Assembly: GCF_963576675.1 (NCBI RefSeq) | Contig: NC_088911.1 | Location: forward strand, 73,561,256 to 73,625,255 | DNA from: Euphorbia lathyris | Lineage: Eukaryota; Streptophyta; Magnoliopsida; Malpighiales; Euphorbiaceae | Length of the DNA: 64,000 bases | Direction of reading: 5' to 3' | In this document: positions 1 to 11,211 of the stretch, piece after piece | Numbering within the stretch: the first letter of the stretch is position 1 | Layout: each line of letters starts with the position of its first letter | Notes under the pieces: generated by a model | Database searches by the model: none | What the model was told of the DNA's origin: nothing | Seen by the model: only the letters and a program-made list of their open reading frames with translations | Program-made: the position numbers and the translations under genes

Positions 1-2
1 CT

Positions 3-890
3 AAGTGGGTCTTTAGAAATAAATTAGATGAGCAAGGCAACGTAGTCAGAAATAAAGCCCGACTTGTAGCCCAAGGCTATAGTCAGCAAGAGGGCATTGA
101 CTACGGTGAAACCTTTGCACCCGTTGCTAGGTTAGAAGCTATACGAATACTGTGTGCCTATGCTAGTTTTATGAACTTTAAATTATATCAAATGGATGTT
201 AAGAGTGCATTCCTTAATGGCTTTATAAACGAAGAGGTATATGTTAGTCAGCCTCCAGGGTTTGAAGATCCAAAATTTCCAAACCACGTTTATAAACTCA
301 AAAAGGCCCTATATGGCCTAAAGCAAGCTCCAAGAGCTTGGTATGAGAGGTTGACCAACTTCCTGCTGACCAGGAACTATGTCAGAGGCAAAGCTGACAC
401 AACCTTGTTCATTAAGAAAAAGGGTAAAAATACCCTACTTGCACAAATTTACGTAGATGACATAATTTTTGGTGCTACTGACGATTCTATGTGCAAAGAG
501 TTTAGTAAACAGATGCAAACTGAGTTCGAAATGTCTATGATGGGCGAACTCAACTTCTTCCTTGGACTTCAAATCAAGCAAGGTAAGAATGGCATCTTCA
601 TAAGTCAGTCTAAGTACGCCAAAGAAATGCTAAAGAAGTTTGATATGGAGGAATGTAAACCCATATCAACCCCAATAGGTACTGACACTGTCCTTTGTGC
701 TGATGAAAAAGGTAAGTCTGTAGACAGCAGGTTATATCGAGGTATGATAGGCTCTCTACTTTATCTTACTGCCAGTAGACCTGACATTCAGTACTCAGTA
801 TGTTATTGTGCAAGATATCAAGCTGACCCCAGGGAATCTCACTTAATAGCTGTAAAAAAGAATTTGCAGATATTTGCAGAGCTCAGTTAA
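3..890 (+). CDS. Copia pol fragment: reverse transcriptase (RVT_2 type), partial
   Basis: The frame is open from the window edge. It shows the Copia RT blocks: an N-terminal KARLVAQGY motif, the [11 protein letters not shown] block, [16 protein letters not shown], the catalytic YVDD box (about bases 448-462), LNFFLGLQI and the SRPDIQYSV block. The enzyme would copy element RNA into DNA in cytoplasmic particles. The frame runs into unrelated DNA after about base 860, where an LTR-like insertion begins, so the natural C-terminus (RNase H) is displaced to 3583-4002. The last ten or so residues of the open frame are probably not ancestral. Within the visible part the catalytic residues are intact. 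Confidence 0.9.
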   Translation, partial: KWVFRNKLDEQGNVVRNKARLVAQGYSQQEGIDYGETFAPVARLEAIRILCAYASFMNFKLYQMDVKSAFLNGFINEEVYVSQPPGFEDPKFPNHVYKLKKALYGLKQAPRAWYERLTNFLLTRNYVRGKADTTLFIKKKGKNTLLAQIYVDDIIFGATDDSMCKEFSKQMQTEFEMSMMGELNFFLGLQIKQGKNGIFISQSKYAKEMLKKFDMEECKPISTPIGTDTVLCADEKGKSVDSRLYRGMIGSLLYLTASRPDIQYSVCYCARYQADPRESHLIAVKKNLQIFAELS

Positions 891-3233
891 TGCAGGTGTT
901 AGATGAGGTGCCGCGGCCTAATCTCCCGGGTGGACCGGGGGGTGGACACCTCATGGCGACGTAAGCGGTGATTGGCGCCGAAAGCAACCAATCGTGGAAT
1001 CAAGCTGCTCGGCAGGACCGGAGCTCGGAGATATGGAAGAGTCGCCACCCACGAATGGGAAAATAAACACCGATCCCTTGCGGGAGACCGGTGTGGGTTC
1101 GGGAAACTTAGGTACGAGCCGAGAAGGCTAGCTCCTTTCTAGAGAAAGGCTACTAGGCACCCCGACATCGCCCGGTTATGAACCACCGACCTCCTACTCA
1201 GCATGTTAGGCGATAACGGACTAATCGTATATTTCTTTAAGTTTAAAATTCATTTGAAACCTTTTCTTTCTCGTTTTGAAAACCGTTTTGAGCATACATT
1301 ATTGAAAAGTCATTTTAGTAAAGAATCACCCATTTACATCAGTTCAATATACATAGGAAAGAGAGGGGGAGAAGGAAGAATTGATTTATTTGTAACGTGA
1401 TTTATGCTTCGTGTCACATACTAATTCTATACTAATTCACTTCCCCAAAACGAGTTTATTTACATGGTTCGTACCTTAATCGCCGTTGGAACGATTTAGG
1501 TACGTTTCAAAACCCCGTTTAATGATGTTCACTCGAATCGCCGTTGGAACGACTCGGGCGTTGAAAATGTTGGGATAAAAGCCTTTGATAAGAAAACGTG
1601 GTTAAACATACAAGTCAATTTTATTTTGTACAAATCCTTTAAGAAAACGATTCAAAACTTCATTATTTACAATGAAAACGATTTTAATTACAAGGTTCGC
1701 TTAATCCGTCGTTGGAACGGACTAACGTTTTAAAACGTGATGTTTTGGAAATGATCTAAAGATGTCAAGAAAATATTATTTGCACTTTGAGAACCTCTAG
1801 AAAAGCTTTTAGTTTAAATAATTAATTTGAAAACTCTTTTTGTGATTTATTTTCCCCTTTTGACTCAATGGACTCTTTACTTGTCCTAATTACAACAATG
1901 AACATATTAAATCAAAATTCACTCCCAAATAAAGCCCATTTGAAACATGGACCCATAAATGTCCAAAGAATAAAGAAAATAATATAGGTATATATATACA
2001 TTTTAGCCAAAAAAAAGAAACATAAAATAAGGATAAGTGAAAAGATACTATATAATACATATATGAGAAATGATAATGAAAATATAATACCTTTTGATTT
2101 TGAACATATGAAAATAATAGATGAAAACTTCTAAATAAGAAAATAACATTTATCCCCAAAATAGTTTCACCTAATAATAGCTAATGTAACCCAAATAGCC
2201 CAAAAACTATATATATATATACATAATGTAATTTAAATATCAAAATAACACCCATTTATCCACAAAATATCTACTAATTAATTACTTCCAAAACACCCAA
2301 GTAAATAACATTCTAAAATAAAATCCATTATCATTTAAAGGAAGGAAAAAGAAAATATATATATACACATACTTATATTAGATTAAATCCAAAAAATGAT
2401 ATATAAATATTCTAAATAACTATATGTACCAACTACCCAAAAATAATTTGAAAGTATTTATTACATAAATATACATATATGTACAAAGGATCAAAAGCTT
2501 AAAAGTTGAGAAAGATGGACCAAAACAACATTTTTTACATTCCAAAATCCGTCGGTAATCAGCAATTAGTGACAGAAAACGCAAATTACAGCAGCACTCC
2601 AATTATTTCCAGATTTATTCAAAAGCTTTAAATTAAGTCTAATTCAATCGTTTTGGATTTCCGAACTACCAAAAATGGATCATAGTCAATAACGGAAGTT
2701 CCTAAAACGACGTTTTTATTTTAAAACATTATTCGGAAATTTCTTTAAATTAAAACTTATAATTACAACGTTTTTAATACCCGAACTACCTTTTTATCGG
2801 ATCACGGTTCGTATTGGGATATCAAAACGAGGTTTTTTATTTTAAAACAAAACTGAATCTTATTCAAAACGAAATGAAAAGTAAATAAATACACAAAATT
2901 AAATAGAAAGTGATAAAATAAATGAATAACTAAATAAATAAAAACTATGACATAAAAATAAATAAAGGAAAGAAATAAATTAAATAAAATAAAACGAGTC
3001 TAGTCCTCGGATAATACCTTAAGTTCGGTATTGACGATTGAAGTCGGTTGATTCCACGAATCGTACTTTCCCGGTATTTTTTGTGTTTTTGGTAAAATCT
3101 TAACTTTTAGGAATTTCGGAATCTTTAGGAAAAAAAATATTTTTTCCCAAAAAAAAGTCACTTCTCTCTCTAAAATGTTAGAGTGAGAAATTTCTCTTCC
3201 AAAAAATCCTCCCCCAAATGCATGGGGATCCGT

Positions 3234-3245
3234 GCCTTTTATAGG
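3234..3245 (-). promoter_or_regulatory. TATA box of the minus-strand LTR
   Basis: On the minus strand the sequence reads CCTATAAAAGGC, a good plant TATA box. The palindrome array lies directly upstream of it and pyrimidine/purine-rich leader sequence downstream, the order expected for U3-TATA-R of an LTR. Confidence 0.6.
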
Positions 3246-3260
3246 CATTGGATCCCCGGA

Positions 3261-3520
3261 AGGAATGGGCGACGCCCGAGCAAGATCGGGCGTCGCCCAA
3301 AAGGGTTGGGCGGCCGCCCAACCTCTGTTGGGCTATCGCCCAACATTGTTGGGCTATCGCCCAACATTGTTGGGCTATCGCCCAACATTGTTGGGCGATC
3401 GCCCAACAATAGTTGGGCGGCCGCCCAACAGAGTTGGGCGAGCGCCCAACCATCGTTGGGCGCGCGCCCAACCGACGTTGGGCGTTCGCCCAACGTCGTT
3501 GGGCGCTCGCCCGATGCCTG
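3261..3520. repeat. Array of ten GC-rich palindromes, 21-22 bp period
   Basis: Ten successive units of the form GTTGGGCGNNCGCCCAAC (three read GTTGGGCTATCGCCCAAC) are separated by 3-4 bp linkers such as ATT, CTCT, CGAC and GTC. The central two bases change from unit to unit (GG, AT, AG, CG, TT, CT) while the palindromic arms are almost invariant. A related half-unit, GGGCGTCGCCC, precedes the array. The tract is about 65% GC in an otherwise AT-rich insertion. It sits just upstream of the minus-strand TATA box, so it may be an enhancer-like or hairpin-forming U3 array. Because each unit is a palindrome, several reading frames on both strands stay open and give repetitive spurious proteins. Confidence 0.9.
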
Positions 3521-3582
3521 CCGGGGCGCGTCTCGCGCTGTCGGGCGCACACGCCCCGTGACGAGATAAGCTAGAACAAAAA

Positions 3583-4002
3583 AGCACTTCAGGAGGATGT
3601 CAATTCCTAGGAAGCTGTCTGGTTTCGTGGTTTAGTAAGAAGCAGTCATCAGTAGCCCTGTCTACAACTGAAGCTGAGTACATTGCTGTTGGAAGCTGTG
3701 TGGCCCAAGTCCTATGGATTAAGTAACAGCTTGAAGATTATGGAGTCAAAACAGAAACAATAGAGGTCAAATGTGACAACAAGAGTGCCATTGACTTATC
3801 TAAGAATCCAATCCAACACAGCAGGATGAAGCATGTCAGCATAAGGCATCACTTCATCAGAGATCATGTACTCAAGGGTGAGATCAAGCTGACCTACGTA
3901 TCAACAAACGAACAGCTTGCGGATATCTTTACGAAGCCCTTGGCTCGTGAGAAATTTAACATACTAAAGGAAACTATCGGTATGTCTAATCCTCTTCAAT
4001 AA
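3583..4002 (+). pseudogene. Copia pol C-terminus: RNase H, with premature stop
   Basis: Translation gives the standard Copia RNase H: TSGGCQFLG, SWFSKKQSSVALSTTEAEY, CDNKSAIDLSKNP, the HIRHHF-like block and the closing ADIFTKPL motif, ending in TAA about 25 residues after it. An in-frame TAA interrupts it where the family has Gln (WIKQQL region, near base 3725; consistent with CAA to TAA). RNase H removes the RNA template during reverse transcription. The D-E-D residues in the readable part are present. It belongs with the RT at 3-890; the piece joining them is missing. Confidence 0.88.
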
Positions 4003-4396
4003 TTCTATGTGCTAATTCGAATGTTGAGTGATTACATGCTGAGTGATTTGTGATAAATTAGTATCTGTTGCATGCTGAGTTAAAAATGACATGAAATCAC
4101 CCTAAGCTGAGTAGACATACATGTTGAGTGATTATCCTAATCTAAGTCACTAAGCTCACAAACAACTATCCTACGTAAAACTGACTACTCAGAATCTCAA
4201 ACGTTTGATATTCTCAATGCTGAGTAAAACCCATTTAAAACATTAAATGCCAGCACACGTATTAATAGCCACCTAGGATAACGTAAGCAATAATGAGAAA
4301 ACCCATGCGCCGAACGTGTCATAAATGCCAGAATCTCTGTCGGTTGATCATCTCGAGGTTAAACGGCTAGTTCAACGAATAGGATCAATTCGCACC
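4003..4396 (+). other. Spacer between Copia pol and the env-like ORF
   Basis: About 400 bp of non-coding DNA with many copies of short GCTGAGT/ACTCAG words, a compositional habit shared with the LTR and the env-like ORF of the same element. No ORF or RNA gene was seen. Its right end forms the putative internal promoter. Confidence 0.6.
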
Positions 4397-4407
4397 TCTA
4401 TAAATAG
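4397..4407 (+). promoter_or_regulatory. Putative internal TATA box for the env-like ORF
   Basis: TCTATAAATAG lies 100 bp upstream of the ATG at 4507. The sequence between is a C/T-rich, ORF-free leader ending in a repeated CTCTCT tract, as in many plant 5' UTRs. A start site near 4430 is expected. No transcript evidence is available here. Confidence 0.5.
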
Positions 4408-4506
4408 TGGAAGTATTCCCACTTATCACTCTTTACATTCGAAATCCTTGACATTCAAAGCCCTCTCTCTCTGAATCCCAAAAATCCTCTCAAAGAATTC
4501 ATAATC

Positions 4507-7473
4507 ATGACGAAATCCCAAAATCTTTCCGGTGGCGGTAACAACGACGACCACACTGACAAAAACCCTAAGTCCTCTCCTCAACAAGGTCAGCATGACC
4601 TAACTCCAAACAAAAACCCTAAAACTGACCTCGCAACCTCTTTAAAGAAGAAGAAGAAGGACAAGCAGTCCAATGAAAAATTCTTCGTTAAAGTGTACCC
4701 GAGCGTAAAGAATCATGAGGTTCTCAAATGTCGATGGTTCTCTCCAAGCTTCATAACAGATGAACAACCGTTCTGTGAATGGATTGAGAAGAATGAATGG
4801 GCTGGACTCTTTTCACTTGCTGGTAGAACCTACCCTAGGTTAGTACGGGAATTTTACTCCAACCTCTGTGTTGATGGAAATGATGCTGACCATTTGGTAA
4901 CCCACGTTAAAGGTAAGAAGCTAAAGATTACCCCATCCTATCTCGCAACCTTACTAAATCTGCCAAACACCGGAACGGAATTCAGGACTACTAAGGAAAA
5001 GCTTGACCACACTGTAACGTTCTGTAAGCCAGCGAAACACAAAGGAGAAATACCCAGTACATGTATGGGTCAAAATCAAAAGATGGCTCACTATCTCCTC
5101 ACTAACTTCATCTTCCCAAAAATCAACTCAGCATCATCAGCTTCAAATTTCGAACAGTGCTTCATTTGGCACATGCTGACCTACAGCCCTCTCAATATGC
5201 CCGTATTTCTAGTAGGAGCACTCCAACGAAGTACCATCAAGCTCAGGCTGGGTTCCCTTATAACCAGAATCCTCGAAGATCATCAAATTGACTTGATTAA
5301 TGAAACAGAAACCTTGGGAACTGAAATCACGGCTGCCTTATTGTTTGGGTTAGTATATGACCAACCTATCAAGCCCAAGAAGGGAAAAGGGGTCATCGAG
5401 GAAGCTCAGGAGGAAGCTGATGATGAGCAACCTCAGGAAGAGAACTTCGCCATAAAGGAACCTACTAACCAAACCAAGTGATAGAAGAAACGCAAAGCAA
5501 TCCAAACTAGCTCAAAAGATGTTGATGTTGCCCCCAAGAAAATCTGGGTTGTCTCAAAGGGGAAGAAAGTTGATGCTGATCATGGTAAGTCAGCAGAGAA
5601 AAGAAAGAGGCAAGATGAGCCTGATGAACTGGAAAGTGAGGAAGCCCCTCTGAAGAAGAAGAAGAAAACTTCTGATCTGAGTCCAGTTGAAGCTGTCCCT
5701 CTTGGCTTTGCAGTTCCTAATGATTCCCACTTCATAAGAAGCCAAGAGATTGACCTTGAGCAAATTCCTGCTGATAAAGAAACAGAAGAACTAAGCAACA
5801 ATGAAGGTCAACATGATACTGATGAGGATGTTGAGCAACATCAAGAAGCTCATACTGAGTAAGGACAAACAGGGAATATTGAGCAAGTTGAAAGTCCAGC
5901 CGTACAGAATGAGACAGTTGATGCTGAGCTCCCAGAGCAAGAAATGGTCATGGAAGGACTCAACACTGATCTCGGAGTAGAATCATCTCTTGATTCCATT
6001 CCTGCTGACCCGTCTCCTCCAAAGACCAAAAAGTTGAAAAGGCTTAAGAAGAAGGCCTACAGATCTCCAGTTATTGACCTCCTGGATGATTCGCCTCTGA
6101 GGGATGAAATCACTGACCTTACGGATACTCAATTTAAGTTCTTCTCAACGCATCCTGAGCCCTCTACACAGGAAAAACAAGCCTCGGTTACTCATACCGA
6201 GCAACACGCCAAGACTCCAGAAAATCCAAACCAAGCCGAGCAAGAGCTCGAAGTCCTAGCTGCTCAAGGAGACAAGCAAGCTAAGGAAAATCCTGCTCAA
6301 CCTAAGGTGCCTCTTCCTGCACCAACTCAAGTCCATATTGAGCAGGTAAATATCTCTGCAGATCCACCTCCTTCCCATCCTATTTCGGAGAACATTGAGC
6401 AGTCAGTTCCTGCTGCTAATCAAAATCAAAGTCCAGCTGCTGACCACACTGGCACTTCTACTCAAAGACAACACCAAACACCTCCTCACTCAGGTGCTAC
6501 TAGAATTCCGGCCACTGAGTTAAATCCTGAGGCACAATTTGCCTATCTTCATGCAACTGAGTCTGGACGTCGCATCATTGACTCGGCTCAACATCTTCTC
6601 CAGGATTTAAACACTTCTCATACCGATGCTGCTGGGTCTGCCAATGCTGAATCACAAGAATTCTCGTCTGTCACTCAGCTTCTCAATGAGATCAAGAATC
6701 TCAAAGATTTAGTAAGTGTCATGACCTCAGTCCAAACCCAGCAACCCAAGCAAGAATCCTTTGTCAAGCTGACCGAGCTAATATTGATGATGGTGAATCA
6801 TATGAATTCACTTCAGGGACAGATCAATGCTTTACCTATAGTAAACATGGGCTATGCTACCTCTGCTGAGTTAGGTCATTATTTTACCAAGTTGTCTTCT
6901 GAGCTGACTGGTACTCGTGAACTTCTCTCCTCATCTTCCCAATGTTCGATGGATGAAATTAGCGAAGCTGTCCGTCTTCTAAACCTGAGTAAAGAGGAAA
7001 TGGAAACTGACTTGGTGAGAACCAATACTATCCTCCAGACTACTCAGAGCTTATTTAGACATGTGCGTCACACAAACGCTCAGCGTGATATCTACGACAA
7101 GGCTGTACTTCGAATGTACCATCAATCTTATGCCCAGCTAACTGACGCAATATCTTGGCTAACTAAGTCACAAGAATACATACTCAGCATGATCAGCGCA
7201 TCTATTCGCGTCCCTAGTTCAGTGCTGGATGATGGAGTCCCAGTGCTTGATGGGTTATTTGAAAGCACGAAACATCTCAAGGCATATTCGGTCAAGCTAA
7301 CTCGTGCTGCTCTCAATGATACCTTCATCCCTCCTCCGCCTGATGGTGGCAAAACAGGGGAGAAAGCACAAGCTGATGGAACTCAGCCAACGGCAGGAGA
7401 AACTTCAGGTAGTCAGCAAAAGAGGAAAGCCAAAGACAAAGGTAAAGGGATAGCTCAAGTCAATAGAAAATAG
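4507..7473 (+). pseudogene. SIRE-type env-like third ORF, three in-frame stops
   Basis: One reading frame runs for 988 codons from ATG 4507 to TAG 7471, interrupted only by TGA-TAG at 5479-5484 and TAA at 5860-5862. Residues about 100-300 contain LVREFYSNL and an LATLLNLPN motif typical of the domain called 'putative plant transposon protein' (PF20167-like). The middle is acidic and Lys/Glu/Gln/Pro-rich; the C-terminal part (roughly residues 680-930) is helical with spaced Leu and Ser residues suggesting coiled coil, and the tail is basic. Third ORFs in this position in SIRE elements are called env-like, but I see no convincing signal peptide or transmembrane anchor here. Function is unknown. 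The stops can be explained by C-to-T changes (CGA, CAG, CAA ancestors), so decay is recent. Confidence 0.75.
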
Positions 7474-7954
7474 ATTAGCCTTTAGCTTTAAGATTGACCT
7501 GTGTATTTTGTGCTGACCATTTATATCAACTTAAGCATCTTTTCATTCATACTGTTTTGTTGATAAGTGATGCTTACTATTATACTATATGTTGATCTAT
7601 CTAAAATTGAACAAACAAATAAATTCAAAATATACTCAATACACATTAACTCTGATACATCCACACATAAACTCTGATACCAAAACTATTCATGTATCAA
7701 ACTGAGTAAACATTGAACTCTTCTGAAAATTGACATAGGTTCATCTAAATTAGCTCTTAGAAAATCTAGGATTGAACTAAGTCAGTATAAACATGTCTTC
7801 CCTAATTACTCAATTAAATCTTAGAAAGGTTTAGAGTTAAGTTAAGACAATATATGCAACCCTTACGGGGGAGTAATTTCAGAAGAATAAAATGTAATTC
7901 AATTATGGGGAATTTCAATACTGAGTTCCATAAATTAAATATTTTGCTAACATC
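7474..7954 (+). other. 3' untranslated region of the Copia element
   Basis: AT-rich sequence between the env-like ORF stop and the polypurine tract, with TGCTGACC/ACTGAGT words like the rest of the element. Nothing coding. Confidence 0.6.
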
Positions 7955-7966
7955 AAAATGGGGGAG
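7955..7966 (+). other. Polypurine tract
   Basis: AAAATGGGGGAG lies two bases upstream of the 3' LTR start, the expected place for the plus-strand DNA priming site. Confidence 0.8.
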
Positions 7967-7968
7967 TT

Positions 7969-9460
7969 TGTTGAAACACCTTTCCACAAGATTTTGATTT
8001 GACAAAATCATTTAAGTTTAATCCATGATTAAGAGACAATTAAATTTAAGTGCTTTGATTTAATTGTACTAATACGTTTGTTCAATATTGAGTATAAATG
8101 CAAAAGGAAATAAAAATTAAGACAGGACAAAGTCAGCATGAGAACACAACACAAGCTGAGTGAAGAGCAACTCAGCACAAGAGAAGATAAGTCATCTTCA
8201 AAACAACAGCTTAAGAATGAAGCTGATCAAAGAAGCTGAGTGGAATGAAACTCAGCATAAAAGAAGTCTGCTTCAGAACTAGATCTTGCAGAACGAAGCT
8301 GACCGTGGAAGTTGAGCGAAAAAGAACTCAGTATGAGAATTGGTGACAATCAAAGACAATGACTATCGAAGTGAAGCTGAGTGATCTTCAGGACAGCATG
8401 AATGATCCGTTAGCTAAAAGACAAATCCGACAACTGTCTGCACCAATAATTGAAGCCTTGGAATTACGCAAAAGCCAAATTCCGAGATGCATGGGTCAAT
8501 TGTTCATTGCTATAAGACAAACTGCCGCAAGAAGACAAAGCCTGTAGAAAGAAGATAAGCCTGACATCTAAAGAAATCAGAAAACAAGATTGGCCTGCAC
8601 ATCTGAAGCTGACCAGAAGCTTGTCCCCCAAAAGAGCCGTTTTGGATTCAACGGATAAATCAAATTCAAATCATTTGATCCTAAAAGTTCAACTATAAAA
8701 GGACAATCAATTCTCTTGGATCATCGCCGAATTACAGAATCTACAAGAGAGAAAAATACAAGTTCAAAGCACTCAAAAACAAGAAAGAAATCTTACACCA
8801 ACTTTTTATCCCTGTGTAAATGCTAGATTGATTGTTTTGTAATCATCTAAAGTGTTCTTTATCTGAAAAAGAACAAATTGTATCAATCATAAATTGAGAG
8901 TGTTGTGCTGAGTGTTTGGTTGTAAATACTCAGTGGTAGAGAAATCTAGGTGCTGAGTTGTAGCACTTAGTAGGAGTTGAGTAGACGAATAGAGGAAGGT
9001 ACTCTTGCATATTCAACTGCCTTGTAACCGGTTTGTGCTCTATCTTTAAAGAGCTCAGTATTGGATTCTAAAAGCCCGAAGGAGTCTGGGGACTGGACGT
9101 AGGTGGAGAGGCCGAACCAGGATAAGTGATACTGAGTAATTTCTAACTCTCATAAAATATATATATATATATGTGCATGTGTTGCTTGTTATATTTACTC
9201 AGCATATAAACTATTTAAAGCTGACACTGAGTAAATTGGAGTGCTGAGTTGGAAGCTGACCACAAGAGTGTCAATTCCCAACTCACAAGTGAAATAGTCT
9301 TAGTCAACATCTGACTAAAGCTGTCTTACACTAAGATCGGCCAAGCTGACCAAAGCTGAGTTAATAAACTCACCAAAATTATCAAGTCAGCAAGATTAAT
9401 TAGCGAAAAAGTTACATTAGTTCCTAACCCCCCCTTGGAACTAATCACATGGGACCAACA
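7969..9460 (+). repeat. 3' LTR of the SIRE-like element
   Basis: A 1492 bp LTR running TGTTGAAACACC to GGGACCAACA. It has a TATA box (CTATAAAAGG, 8693-8702) and an (AT)n tract at about 9158-9170. A solo LTR of the same type, inverted and interrupted, lies at 10861-23175 and shares both termini; that copy confirms the ends. Because the 5' LTR is outside the window its age cannot be estimated. Confidence 0.9.
8693..8702 (+). promoter_or_regulatory. LTR TATA box
   Basis: CTATAAAAGG within the 3' LTR. In the 5' copy this box would drive the genomic transcript. Confidence 0.55.
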
Positions 9461-10498
9461 ATTAAGAGCCGTCATAATGTAGATTTATATTTAGCTTTTA
9501 TTTTAGCTTTTCCAGCTTTCTAGATTAGGTTTATTTTCAGTTTTTATTTCTTTCAAGAACGATTGATAGGAGAAGCGCTTGATCTTCTAGTTTTGTAATT
9601 GGAATCGACAAACGGGTTCTAGATTTCTTCTCTCTTACCCTTTTGTCTTTTACTTTTATAATCTATTGAAGCTCTTTTCCATTATTCCTATTGTCCTATT
9701 GCTATGCTTGGTTTGTCTATGAACTGATCTCCATCCAATTTGGGATGGGGATGAGATTGATTATATGATTATGTATGATTAGGGATCTAGGGCCTTTGAT
9801 TGATCAGTTTATGCATACTTAATGCCTAGAAATTGTCAAAAATAGGATTATTGCTAGAATGAGACTCGATGACGATCAACTAGCCTGCTTTATGTATATA
9901 TTGTGCCTAATGCCTATAAACCTGACAAAGATAGGATTATAGATAGATAAGAACCTAACCATGGAATTATCTATGCTGAACTTGTGTAAATCTGACCTCG
10001 CTAGAGACCACTAGGAGTGCGGCTTCATGGCTGGGCTACGACTTTAGCCTTAGTTGCCAAAGAACCTAATGCTTTGCATGACCTAGGGTATATGCCTAAT
10101 CAAGTCGTCACCCGAATGCATGTGAATAGGTTAGATGAATCTTGATCACATTTGTCTTTCTTATTAGGGCAATTACCGTCAATCACTGGTAAAACATAAA
10201 TTTGAACTCTCTAAACCCATACATAGGATTTAATCAAAGAATTCCTCAGCCTAGATTGTGCCATCCATTGATTCACCTTCTACCCTGTCAATTGTTCACT
10301 TTATTTTGTTATATTATTACTTTTAATTCAATTAGTTAATTAGACAAAACCCAAACTGTCATTCAACCCTCTAAATAATTAGATCACTCTAGGTAGATTT
10401 ACTAATTATAACAAATAGTCTTTGTGGTGCTTAGCACAATATTACTTGTTGCAATAGGATACACTTGTCCTACTAACTGCTATATATTTTACGAGCAT
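9461..10498. other. Unclassified LTR-like sequence
   Basis: No ORF of note. The right end (GGATACACTTGTCCTACTAA then GAGCATCA) reads like the 3' end of a Gypsy LTR and ends in CA exactly where similarity to the truncated Tat-like LTR begins, so this may be a solo LTR fragment on the + strand into which the SIRE element inserted. The family is not recognised. Confidence 0.3.
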
Positions 10499-10680
10499 CA
10501 GTGTCTTTAGGATCCAAAGTGTCCATTGGTCCATATATCCCTTGAGGCAGCTCCCAAAGAAGCTGTATTCATCTATCCAGTATTCGAATGCATGTATCCA
10601 TGGGCTTTTGGCCCAAATGTTAGATTCAGGCCTAAATCGAAGCCCAAACGTTCAAAGCCCATTCAATTACTAATGTATCA
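10499..10680 (-). repeat. Truncated 3' LTR of the deleted Tat-like element
   Basis: Clearly alignable by eye to 27914-28096 (shared words include TCATCTATCCA, TTTGGCCCAAATGTT and CAAAGCCCATTCAATTAC). Both end ...GTATCA. The left part of this copy is missing: similarity stops at about 10499. Confidence 0.75.
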
Positions 10681-10699
10681 GATGTCCCCCCTAGTTTCA
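10681..10699 (-). other. Polypurine tract of the deleted Tat-like element
   Basis: The minus strand reads AACTAGGGGGGACATC immediately before the LTR start, in the same position as the G-rich tract of the younger Tat element. This fixes the orientation of the element as minus. Confidence 0.65.
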
Positions 10700-10911
10700 T
10701 AATGAAGCTCTTTTGGGATTCATCGATTAAAGCATTGAATAGACAAGCCTAACCTTAATGGTGTCTTCTTCTCATTATTCATCTTCTATTTTCCTTAGGC
10801 CAGATATTATTACTAGACGCCTCGATTATCCCAAGAATAAGAAAGGTCTCCAGACACTTCTGTTGGTCCCTTATAATATTACAAGTATAGTTCCAAGGGG
10901 GGGTTAGGAAC

Positions 10912-11191
10912 TAATCTGGGAATGTGAATACAGTGATCCTGGCCTTCGGTGACGATATCTGGCTCTCCGATTGCTCGTCCCTGCGCCGGGAAAGGTCCCT
11001 GCGGATACTCCGACGAGCAAGACAATTAGTAGTTCAAGAGCGTTTATTAATCAATTGTGTAAGAGATAGAAAGAGTTACCAGTCCGGATTCCCAAGATGA
11101 GCTGTGTATTTATAGAGGGTGCTTGGGCTTTGGGCCCTCCTGGGCCTTGGGCCTTCCTGGGCCTTCAGGCCCTGATTCATATCCCGAATCA
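10912..11191 (-). repeat. 3' LTR of the Tat element
   Basis: 280 bp, almost identical to 21607-21886. Contains a minus-strand TATA box (CTCTATAAATACA, about 11107-11120). The short GGGCCTT/GGGCCTTGGGCC repeats lie upstream of that TATA box on the element strand. Confidence 0.92.
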
Positions 11192-11193
11192 AG

Positions 11194-11211
11194 TAGTCCC
11201 CCCCGCCGAAG
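11194..11211 (-). other. Polypurine tract of the Tat element
   Basis: On the element strand CTTCGGCGGGGGGGACTACT ends at the LTR start. The G run is the expected plus-strand primer. Confidence 0.8.

Larger units (their letters stand above)
861..3578 (-). mobile_element. LTR-type insertion (solo LTR or fragment, Tat/Ogre-like?) inside Copia pol
   Basis: This block separates Copia RT from its RNase H. Read on the minus strand it begins TGTTCTAGC at base 3578, has a GC-rich palindrome array, then a TATA box (CCTATAAAAGGC, 3234-3245), then an AT-rich middle, and near its far end a conserved-looking segment with GGCGACTC (about 1040-1053) and GAGCCGAGAAGGCTAGC (about 1115-1131). Those last segments resemble sequence I associate with plant Ogre/Tat LTR ends, from memory only. 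No ORF in it looks like a retrotransposon protein. The right border is supported by return to the RNase H frame; an A-rich stretch (about 853-859 and 3578-3583) flanks both sides, but a clean target duplication is not certain. The left border could lie up to 40 bp further right. Confidence 0.55.
1..9460 (+). mobile_element. SIRE/Maximus-like Ty1-copia element, 3' part
   Basis: The segment holds, in order, Copia reverse transcriptase, RNase H, a long extra ORF after pol, a polypurine tract and a 3' LTR that starts TGTTGAAACACC and ends GGGACCAACA. Copia pol followed by a large env-like ORF with coiled-coil character is the layout of the SIRE1/Maximus lineage. The 5' half (5' LTR, gag, protease, integrase) lies left of the window. 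Pol is interrupted by another LTR-type insertion at about 861-3578, and the host sequence across the break also lacks roughly 35 codons, so this copy was already deleted or lost sequence on insertion. The element cannot be autonomous. Lineage assignment rests on gene order and LTR ends, not on a tree. Confidence 0.85.

Noticed and set aside
1203..2602. Short ORFs of 60-90 residues in the AT-rich part of the first insertion
   Set aside because: Length expected by chance in this composition; hydrophobic stretches come from TTT/ATT-rich DNA.
3284..3515. CRISPR-like repeat array
   Set aside because: Units are palindromes with 3-4 bp linkers, not repeats with unique spacers, and the context is a plant retrotransposon.
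3178..3587. Five overlapping ORFs on both strands coding Gly/Arg/Pro/Trp repeats
   Set aside because: They arise because the palindromic units are open in several frames; no domain, and the region is an LTR-type promoter.
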